Below, one piece after another: positions 12,852 to 18,279 of a DNA stretch of 30,506 nucleotides. Position numbers and translations under genes: made by a program. Each line of letters opens with the position of its first letter. The first letter of the stretch is position 1. Origin of the DNA: a virus; the IMG/VR virus record IMGVR_UViG_3300007734_000558, positions 1 through 30,506 of that record. The stretch is one strand, 5' to 3'. Under the pieces are notes generated by a model. It did not search any database, had not been told where the DNA came from, and saw only the letters and a program-made list of their open reading frames with translations.

Positions 12852-13255
12852 CTATTTCTTCCTTTTGCTGACTTCGGACTCAATGCCAATCATCTCGAGA
12901 TGCAGTTGGATGATATGCCATGGCGGAAGCTGGCTCGGTGGGCAGTGGTATATATCACGACAGCAAACGAGTTCGATGTATTCCAGCGGCGCGGATCCCT
13001 GCGTCCATAAATGGGCAAGTAGCGCCGCCCTTAGTTTCCCGAGTCGTTGCCGCTGAGTTTCTCGGTCAGTGCTTTGACAATAGCCTTGAGGTGCGTCGCG
13101 GGCAGTTCCTCGACTTTGCGCCCGTCGGTGGTGATAACACATTTTTCTAGGATGGGCAGAATGTGATCGAGATCGCCGGAGGCTCCGGCCTTGCTGAGTG
13201 TCATCATATCGCGAATAGTCAATCGGTCGGCGTCAATGGTATACATGGAGGACAT
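12852..13255 (-). CDS. Tail assembly chaperone, frameshift (G-T-like) fusion
   Basis: The 74-aa frame (13255 to 13031) and the following frame (down to 12852) can be joined by -1 slippage on GGGAAAC at 13034-13040, giving a 134-aa product. The second part reads LRAALLAHLWTQG...PPWHIIQLHLEMIGIE and ends two bases before the tape measure ATG. In lambda and many siphoviruses a minority of ribosomes shift to make this longer chaperone, which holds the tape measure while the tube assembles. There is no good independent start for the second frame at the boundary. Confidence 0.82.
13031..13255 (-). CDS. Tail assembly chaperone, short form (G-like)
   Basis: A 74-aa unshifted product beginning MSSMYTIDADRLTIRDMMTLSKAG and ending SGNDSGN at a TAA directly after the slippery site. 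Small acidic or neutral proteins between the major tail protein and the tape measure are typical tail chaperones. GGAGGA precedes the ATG at 13255. The ratio of this form to the fusion is normally critical for tail assembly. Confidence 0.82.
   Translation of the reverse strand: MSSMYTIDADRLTIRDMMTLSKAGASGDLDHILPILEKCVITTDGRKVEELPATHLKAIVKALTEKLSGNDSGN
13034..13040 (-). promoter_or_regulatory. -1 ribosomal frameshift site GGGAAAC
   Basis: In-frame codons TCG GGA AAC TAA give the X XXY YYZ heptamer G GGA AAC immediately before the zero-frame stop. Lambda uses GGGAAAG at the equivalent gene junction. The stop next to the site would add pausing. Confidence 0.82.
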
Positions 13256-13286
13256 CTCCTATAATCGGACATCGTAAATTGTGGCT

Positions 13287-13313
13287 AGGCGTGCGGATGT
13301 CCGACGCACGCCT
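13287..13313. promoter_or_regulatory. Intergenic hairpin after the major tail protein gene
   Basis: Perfect 9-bp arms AGGCGTGCG / CGCACGCCT with a 9-base loop, located between the major tail protein stop (13325) and the tail chaperone start (13255). No T-run. It may stabilise the 3' end of the abundant tail-protein message or reduce downstream expression. Confidence 0.55.
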
Positions 13314-13324
13314 CGCCCGCTGAT

Positions 13325-13774
13325 TTAGGTGTTGGCGGTATATAAGATACCGGGTGCCCGCACCGTGAAACTGACCATGACTGGGCCGGCGCTGCTGGCG
13401 TCGATTGGCGGGTAGTCCATTGCGGTCACGTAGCCGACTGTCTTTGTTTCGTATTGGTCTGAGCCAGACGTCGCGCCACCCGGCAGCCACTTGAGTTGTG
13501 TCGCCGTGCGGTTTTCGAATAACGCGCGCACTGACTGAAATGCTTCGGCGGCGGTCTCGGTGTACAGGATGTTAACCTTGACTTCGACCGGTTCGTACTT
13601 GCCGACCGTGGTGAGGGCGAAGTTACCGTCGAAGGTGTATGCGTCGCCGGTCACGACGGTCGCCGTGGTGACGTCGATTGACTGGGATGATCCCGAGATG
13701 TCAACGTATGCGGCGCTCACATAAATCGACACGGTGGCGGCGGATCCCGTATATGCGCCCGTTGTTTGTGCCAT
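13325..13774 (-). CDS. Major tail (tube) protein
   Basis: A 149-aa, Thr/Ser/Ala-rich, beta-strand-type protein (MAQTTGAYTGSAATVSIYV, DVTTATVVTGDAYTFDGN, FALTTVGKYEPVEVKVNILYTE, ending with PVMVSFTVRAPGI). The size, composition and position just before the tail chaperone frameshift pair are those of a siphovirus tail tube protein. AGGAGA precedes the ATG at 13774. A perfect hairpin follows the gene, consistent with high expression. Confidence 0.75.
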   Translation of the reverse strand: MAQTTGAYTGSAATVSIYVSAAYVDISGSSQSIDVTTATVVTGDAYTFDGNFALTTVGKYEPVEVKVNILYTETAAEAFQSVRALFENRTATQLKWLPGGATSGSDQYETKTVGYVTAMDYPPIDASSAGPVMVSFTVRAPGILYTANT

Positions 13775-13783
13775 GATTGTCTC

Positions 13784-14233
13784 CTATTGGATTATTTCGG
13801 TGATGGTGAGTGTCGCGGTCACGGCGTCGTAGTACCTGCCGGATGCCTGTGGCCACTCCAGTATCGTCGCCCGTAGCGAGGCGTTGCTTAACACCCAGCC
13901 CGGCGCGATGAGTTGCCGTAGTGAATCATGGTAGGCGGCGAGGTATCCTTCGACGGTCAGCGCGATGTCTTTAATCCCTTGACCCAGCCCAGCCGAGCGT
14001 AGCAATGCGACATCTTGCACTGTCCACTCCGCTTGCATGACGTGACCGGCACCGCCAAGCGTTGCCGTCCGTGTCCGCGACGAGTTGACTCCGATGGCGT
14101 TGACGATGCGAGTCGGTGCGTCGGCGTCGTCGACCTGATTCTTAAGCGTTGACCCGCGTAGCACTGGCATCGAATAACCGGTGATGGTCAGTGCAGCGAC
14201 GGCGCTTATTATCCCGCTGAGTTGTGACGCCAT
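13784..14233 (-). CDS. Head-tail joining or tail terminator-type protein
   Basis: A 149-aa protein located between the connector and the major tail protein, where siphoviruses encode the tail terminator or tail completion protein. It contains a likely helix (VQDVALLRSAGLGQGIKDIALTVEGYLAAYHDSLRQ) and a beta-rich end (GRYYDAVTATLTITEIIQ), a profile compatible with the gpU/terminator fold. Assignment depends mainly on position. AAGGA lies before the ATG at 14233. Confidence 0.6.
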   Translation of the reverse strand: MASQLSGIISAVAALTITGYSMPVLRGSTLKNQVDDADAPTRIVNAIGVNSSRTRTATLGGAGHVMQAEWTVQDVALLRSAGLGQGIKDIALTVEGYLAAYHDSLRQLIAPGWVLSNASLRATILEWPQASGRYYDAVTATLTITEIIQ

Positions 14234-14234
14234 G

Positions 14235-14846
14235 CTATATCCTTCGTCGGTACGGGTTGAGCAACGCTTTCACGTCGCTTCGCATCGCACCGCTGACGAT
14301 AGCCGAGCCGTCGGCGCTGATAATGGAGTCGCTTAGGTCTGGCGAGCCGTCGCGCTGTCGATACATCTGTGACGCAAGGCGCAACGTTGCCTGTTGGATG
14401 TTCGCCGGTGCCGTCAATGAATAACCCCAGCGCCCGACGATTGAAACGCTTGCTTCAGGGCTTCCCGTGTATGACCAGAAGTAGCCCGAGCCCTGTTTGA
14501 TGCGCACTGCCCACGCTGGCGTGAAGTTGAGTGGCATCGTCACAACGTTGGCGGTCGGGATGTTCGTCGTGTCGCCGTTGGTGATTGACGTTATGGATAT
14601 GAGGTCGTATTGGGTGTCGATGGTGTAGTCATCAATCAGATCGCCGTTGAAACCCATGCCCGAGCCGATGCGGTCAATGATTGGCGTGTACTTTCGCGTG
14701 GTGTCGCTGCCTGCCTCGAATACGCGGTTCGTGTAGCTTTCTATTGCGCTTTGCGCCCGGTCGATACAAAGCGACAGCAAGCTATCATCGCCCGACGCGG
14801 TGATGCCCATGTAAGTTTTGAGTTGTGCTGTCGTAATGTATGCCAC
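14235..14846 (-). CDS. Head-tail connector protein (HK97 gp6-like)
   Basis: A 203-aa protein that begins MAYITTAQLKTYMGI...DDSLLSLCIDRAQSAIESYTNRVFEA. This is the typical N-terminal helical part of gp6-type adaptor proteins (LxxYLGI...DxxLxxlIxxAsxxIExYtgR). The C-terminal helices include ATLRLASQMYRQRDGSPD. It forms a ring under the portal. The start codon is GTG at 14846, directly after the upstream TAA, with GGGTGG upstream. Confidence 0.8.
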   Translation of the reverse strand: MAYITTAQLKTYMGITASGDDSLLSLCIDRAQSAIESYTNRVFEAGSDTTRKYTPIIDRIGSGMGFNGDLIDDYTIDTQYDLISITSITNGDTTNIPTANVVTMPLNFTPAWAVRIKQGSGYFWSYTGSPEASVSIVGRWGYSLTAPANIQQATLRLASQMYRQRDGSPDLSDSIISADGSAIVSGAMRSDVKALLNPYRRRI

Positions 14847-15029
14847 TTAGACCACCCGCTTTTTCTTTGGCGCTTCGATTTCGGATTCCACCGCGACGGC
14901 GATGCCTGCGGCGATGAGACGCGCTGCCCACTCCGGGCTTATGTCGATGATGTCGCCGGTCGAGGCGTACAGCGGAGTGCGCTCATCCTCATACGTGCCG
15001 GACAGTCCGTCTAGCATTTGAACTTGCAT
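14847..15029 (-). CDS. Small conserved-type head operon protein, 60 aa
   Basis: A short protein, MQVQMLDGLSGTYEDERTPLYASTGDIIDISPEWAARLIAAGIAVAVESEIEAP, ending in a Lys/Arg run (KKKRVV). Similar small proteins lie between capsid and connector genes in many phages, with the pattern GDIIxIxxxxAxxLIxAGxA. Function unknown. AAGGA stands before the ATG at 15029. Confidence 0.65.
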   Translation of the reverse strand: MQVQMLDGLSGTYEDERTPLYASTGDIIDISPEWAARLIAAGIAVAVESEIEAPKKKRVV

Positions 15030-15043
15030 TGTATATCCTTAGT

Positions 15044-15071
15044 CCCCGACGCCGTGGCCACGACGCCGGGG
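15044..15071. promoter_or_regulatory. Intergenic palindrome after the capsid gene
   Basis: Arms CCCCGACGCCGTGG and CCACGACGCCGGGG (two mismatches) meet without a spacer, giving a GC-rich hairpin 12 bases after the capsid stop. Like the other post-gene hairpins it has no T-run. It may protect or trim the capsid message. Confidence 0.5.
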
Positions 15072-15082
15072 TGTAGTCTTGG

Positions 15083-16681
15083 TTATGCCTGTTGAATGTA
15101 TGCGAATGCTTCGCCTTGGTTGACGTCGCCGCCAGCGCGGAAGTAACAGAAGTACCCAATTTCGTCGGTGGCCATGTACAGCGAATCGTTGCGCTTGATT
15201 TCGAGTTGACCGTTTTCAACGAAGTTGTAATAGTTCATGTTACCGAAGATGATTGACTTCAAACCCGTGGTCATGGCTGGGGTGTACTCAGACGTGAACG
15301 CAGGGTAGCCGTCGAGGTCGCGAAGGTTGCCCGTCTTGCCACTGATTGCGTTGGTTGACAGTGGCATGAACTGAGGATAGTTGCCGGTCAATGTCCGGAT
15401 TTTCCCCAGCGTCGAATTCTTCATAATCCACCCAACGTCGTTGCCGCCGGTCATGTATGCGCCGGTGACTTGGTACTCAAGTCCGCTTACTTCGGCGAAG
15501 GTGACAGCGGTGGCACTGGCTGCGGTTGTGCTGTTTGTTGCCCGTGCGAGGATGCCGTATGGTTGCGACGACCCAGTCCCATTGATAATGAAATTATTCA
15601 CCGCTTGGGCGTAGGCGCGTGAGATTTCCTCGGTGAGGAAGCTTTGCAAATTGCTTTGCTCGTCGGTCAGAAGTTCGCTCGTGATTTTCATCGCCAAGCT
15701 ATATTTGTACAACGTCACGGTCTGCGAATTGGCAAAGTTGGGCTCTGAGAAATTGGCGGATCCGGATTCCGACACGATGGCAAATGAGCCTTTTGTGCTT
15801 TGTCCGGGGATGACGATTTGCTTTTCTTTGGTGACGATGCGGCGGAAGTTGAATGCACCGAGCAAGCTTTGTTCGTCACGGCGTGCGATGATTTGGTCGT
15901 AGAGGTCGACGGGTACCAAGTAGCCGCCGGTGTTGCTGGAACCTTCGGCAAGTGTCGTCTTGGCGGCGATGCGGTCGCCGGTGCGGAGGTAGTGCTTGAG
16001 TGCTTCGACGGGCTCGTTGCTGAATCCGCGAGTGGTCAAGGTCTTGACAGCAGGTGCGGCGATGACGCCACCGTCGACCGGAGTGCCGGCGACGTTTTTA
16101 AGCGCTGCCACGACGGCGTCTTGTACGATTTGGTTGATGTTTTCCACGGTGTAGTTTCCTTTGATAATTAAGAGTGATGGGGTTGTATCGCTTGGGCTCA
16201 ACGGCTCCGTCGCAATGCGCACGGTGTCGTCCTGAGTTGCCTTCACTTCGGTCAGTGTCCGAGGTTCTGCCGGCGTCGGGGTGAGTGAGATTTCGCCGAC
16301 GACCCAGCGCTTGAGTTCGCCGTTTTGGCGTACCACGAGGTGACTGAGTGCGCCCGTGCTTAAGCCCAGCGCTCCGCTCTTGACCAGTGCCATCACGTCG
16401 CCCACGTAGTCGAGGCGCTTGTCGAGTTCAATCTGAACGTCGATGCCGTCGTCGGTCGGTGTCCACATTTTGACCGTGCCAATTTGGCCACGGATTGAAC
16501 TCAGCCCGTGGTCGTAATAGACCGGCGTGCCGACGAAACTGCGCGTGTCGCCGAGGTCGGTTTCTTTGGTGAACTGGTCGCCGGTGAGATCGCGCCCACC
16601 GTATATGATGCCTCGACCCTGTAGGGTGAAGTCGCCCACGGCTTTCACGCCGCTACCATATGATTTGACAAAGTCGTTCAT
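15083..16681 (-). CDS. Fused prohead protease and major capsid protein (HK97 type)
   Basis: A 532-aa protein. Residues 1-150 are an HK97-family prohead protease: YYDHGL (H58) and GALGLSTGA (S108) are the likely catalytic His and Ser, followed by VVGEISLTPTPAEP. From about 179 to the end is an HK97-fold capsid protein, with a helical scaffold-like delta segment (NINQIVQDAVVAALKNV), then TLAEGSSNTGGYLVPVDLYDQII, SEPNFANSQTV and a C-terminal GNMNYYNFVENGQLEIKRND region. Proteases usually come from separate genes, so this is a natural fusion. An internal GTG with Shine-Dalgarno at 16147 could yield capsid alone (354 aa). The start ATG overlaps the 42-aa gene's stop. Confidence 0.9.
   Translation of the reverse strand: MNDFVKSYGSGVKAVGDFTLQGRGIIYGGRDLTGDQFTKETDLGDTRSFVGTPVYYDHGLSSIRGQIGTVKMWTPTDDGIDVQIELDKRLDYVGDVMALVKSGALGLSTGALSHLVVRQNGELKRWVVGEISLTPTPAEPRTLTEVKATQDDTVRIATEPLSPSDTTPSLLIIKGNYTVENINQIVQDAVVAALKNVAGTPVDGGVIAAPAVKTLTTRGFSNEPVEALKHYLRTGDRIAAKTTLAEGSSNTGGYLVPVDLYDQIIARRDEQSLLGAFNFRRIVTKEKQIVIPGQSTKGSFAIVSESGSANFSEPNFANSQTVTLYKYSLAMKITSELLTDEQSNLQSFLTEEISRAYAQAVNNFIINGTGSSQPYGILARATNSTTAASATAVTFAEVSGLEYQVTGAYMTGGNDVGWIMKNSTLGKIRTLTGNYPQFMPLSTNAISGKTGNLRDLDGYPAFTSEYTPAMTTGLKSIIFGNMNYYNFVENGQLEIKRNDSLYMATDEIGYFCYFRAGGDVNQGEAFAYIQQA
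16145..16162 (-). promoter_or_regulatory. Internal translation start for capsid-only product
   Basis: In the minus strand AAAGGAAA is followed after about 8 bases by an in-frame GTG (16145-16147, V179). Initiation there would give a 354-aa protein beginning with the segment NINQIVQDAVVAALKN, where a free-standing capsid protein would be expected to start. Confidence 0.5.
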
Positions 16682-16806
16682 GACAGTACTCCGAGTAATC
16701 GGCGGGCGAGGTTTCTGACATCGTCCCCTACTTCTATTGTCAGGGGGCTGTCAATAGCGATATTGTCGGGCTCGGTTTTCATTGCCATGCCCTCCATGCC
16801 GATCAT
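16678..16806 (-). CDS. Small ORF upstream of the protease-capsid gene, 42 aa
   Basis: An ATG at 16804-16806 overlaps the stop of the Cys4 protein gene (ATGA). The frame reads MIGMEGMAMKTEPDNIAIDSPLTIEVGDDVRNLARRLLGVLS and its TGA overlaps the protease-capsid ATG. It is thus seamlessly coupled on both sides. Function unknown; the C-terminal half looks helical. It contains the 34-bp repeat also found at 23625-23658. Confidence 0.6.
   Translation of the reverse strand: MIGMEGMAMKTEPDNIAIDSPLTIEVGDDVRNLARRLLGVLS
16726..16759. repeat. 34-bp direct repeat with internal dyad, copy 1
   Basis: A 34-bp sequence identical to 23625-23658. Inside, CTATTGTCAG and CTGTCAATAG (one mismatch to a perfect palindrome) flank GGGG. 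In the minus-strand RNA this gives a hairpin followed by AGUAGGGG. Here it lies within the 42-aa gene, 45-80 bases before the protease-capsid start. Confidence 0.75.
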
Positions 16807-17597
16807 GTCCTGGCCATGTCCTCGGCTGATGATTCGTAGGCTTCCATTGCGTCTTCAATGACCACCGGTTCCAACGCTGCCCGCACTAATGTTTGTTCCG
16901 GGATGACCCAGTACTTACACATCCCCTCGGGGTCGATGGCGCCCTCGACGATTTGACACGCGCCGCCCTGATAAAATACGCAGTTGGCGCACATAATTCC
17001 GGCGTCGTCATACGGTGATTCGACGCAGTAATGAGCGCCGCTTTCGCTGATGCCCTGACTAAACTTGCCGGCGGTTTCGACAATGCCACCAAGGGCAAGA
17101 ACAACGGCGTCCTGTCGTGGACTCAGTCCCTCCGGCGTCAACACTTTGACCGCCTTGGTGGGGTCGGGGTCCGGTCCTGCGTACCCAAGTTGCACCATCG
17201 TTTCCATCATGCCTTTAGCATAATCGTGCGCCGTGGCAATGAGTTGTTGATCGGCGGCGCTATGCCGTGACCCTGCTTTAATTTCCATCTTCGTCTCCTT
17301 CATAATCTGATTGACCCAGGTGCGACCCTCGTCTCCACCCCAGCCGTGCCACGCCTGCCAGCCCTTGCCCTGCTCGTCCCACGTCGACCCCTGCTTGTCC
17401 ACTTCGTGCCGTGCGAAGTACGACGCCATGCGCTGGATGGTGTTGAGTGATACCGGCGACCGGTTCGCCAATTGCGTCGCTCGGGCGATGCCGACCGGAG
17501 TCATGCCCCGCTGGCTCGGTGGCTTTTCTTTGCGGACGTCGAGCGCTTGGCGGGCATTACGAGCGACGGCAACCGGTGGCGTGTAGGTTTCTGCCAT
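16803..17597 (-). CDS. Head-operon protein with HiPIP-like four-cysteine motif
   Basis: A 264-aa protein. Residues 1-100 carry a pattern seen in phage head operons (ARQALDVRKE...GVARATQLANRSPVSLNTIQRMASYFARHEVDK..GWGGDEGRTWV). Near the C-terminus are C203, C206, C214 and C227 in CANCVFY...CQIVEGAIDPEGMCKYW. This closely follows the cluster-binding end of high-potential iron-sulphur proteins (C-x6-I-x3-G-[YW]-C-x2-W, here with Met for the aromatic). A zinc site is the alternative. Role unknown; its place between minor head genes and the capsid suggests a head component or assembly factor. AGGAGA precedes the ATG at 17597. Confidence 0.65.
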   Translation of the reverse strand: MAETYTPPVAVARNARQALDVRKEKPPSQRGMTPVGIARATQLANRSPVSLNTIQRMASYFARHEVDKQGSTWDEQGKGWQAWHGWGGDEGRTWVNQIMKETKMEIKAGSRHSAADQQLIATAHDYAKGMMETMVQLGYAGPDPDPTKAVKVLTPEGLSPRQDAVVLALGGIVETAGKFSQGISESGAHYCVESPYDDAGIMCANCVFYQGGACQIVEGAIDPEGMCKYWVIPEQTLVRAALEPVVIEDAMEAYESSAEDMART

Positions 17598-17605
17598 GGC
17601 ATCTC

Positions 17606-18070
17606 CTAGGGATTAAACTTGTCGAAAATTCGGTCGGCGATGTATTGCAAGTCACCGCTCTGGTGTACTTCGCTTGCCGCCATGAGCGCGGTCTTCCATC
17701 GTCCCTTGTGTATCTCCGCTTGCTGATCGCCGACCACGTATGGCGCATAGGATGCCTTGGACATGAGCACCGCTGAGTCACCTTGCAAGTCGACGCGGTA
17801 GCTTCGATTCAACGTCTGCGACACGTTGAGTCCGTTGCCCGTGCCACGCACGTAGGGTATTTTAAGCTTGCCCTGCGAATACATCGCCATCACGAAGCGG
17901 CGTTGCTTTTCCGACTTCCACTTCATTGAGCCTCGCGCCGGTGGGCGTGGTTTGTCCTCGTTGAGCTTGGCTTGCACCATGACCGCATAGCCCAGCGTAA
18001 TTTGTCGAGTGGCTTCGAGGATTGCGCCGGTCGATATGCGGTTGATGATTTCGACCTCGGTTTTTATCAT
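17606..18070 (-). CDS. Minor head or neck-type protein, 154 aa
   Basis: Begins MIKTEVEIINRISTGAILEATRQITLGYAVMVQA. The middle, MKWKSEKQRRFVMAMYSQGKLKIPYVRGTGNGLNVSQTLNRSYRV, resembles phage gp10-like or virion-associated proteins, in which a KSxKQRRFVMAM helix is frequent. The ending has VVGDQQAEIHKGRWKT. Its position between portal-MuF and the Cys4 protein supports a structural role. The ATG at 18070 overlaps the previous stop (ATGA); the longer frame to 18097 is not needed. Confidence 0.6.
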   Translation of the reverse strand: MIKTEVEIINRISTGAILEATRQITLGYAVMVQAKLNEDKPRPPARGSMKWKSEKQRRFVMAMYSQGKLKIPYVRGTGNGLNVSQTLNRSYRVDLQGDSAVLMSKASYAPYVVGDQQAEIHKGRWKTALMAASEVHQSGDLQYIADRIFDKFNP

Positions 18071-18279
18071 TGTATGAAACCTTCGGGAAGTTCCCAATCA
18101 TCGGCCTCGACAGTGTATCCAAGTAGGCCAAAGTCCAAGCGCACAGCATATGGCAGGTCAATCATAGTTGTTGTTGACCGCATATACCCATTGAGTAAGC
18201 TGGCAAGTTTCGACGTACCAACAAAGAGTCCGTCTTCGTTGAGTTCGGCGTTCTCGGTGTCGTTGTACACTCTTATCAT
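18067..18279 (-). CDS. Hypothetical protein, 70 aa
   Basis: Not recognised. A small acidic protein (MIRVYNDTENAELNEDGLFVGTSKLASLLNGYM...DWELPEGFIQ). Both ends overlap neighbouring genes by ATGA, so it is coupled between the portal-MuF fusion and the minor head protein. Given its place directly after a possible effector domain, an antidote or inhibitor role can be considered, but this is only positional. Confidence 0.65.
   Translation of the reverse strand: MIRVYNDTENAELNEDGLFVGTSKLASLLNGYMRSTTTMIDLPYAVRLDFGLLGYTVEADDWELPEGFIQ

Noticed and set aside
12237-13010. 257-aa plus-strand frame opposite the tape measure gene
   Set aside because: It is antisense to a certain gene, has no ribosome binding site of note and no recognisable domain. 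Long antisense frames are common opposite Ala-rich genes.
12852-13142. 96-aa frame as an independent gene
   Set aside because: Its first part overlaps the tail chaperone out of frame; the GGGAAAC site explains it as the shifted half of one product.
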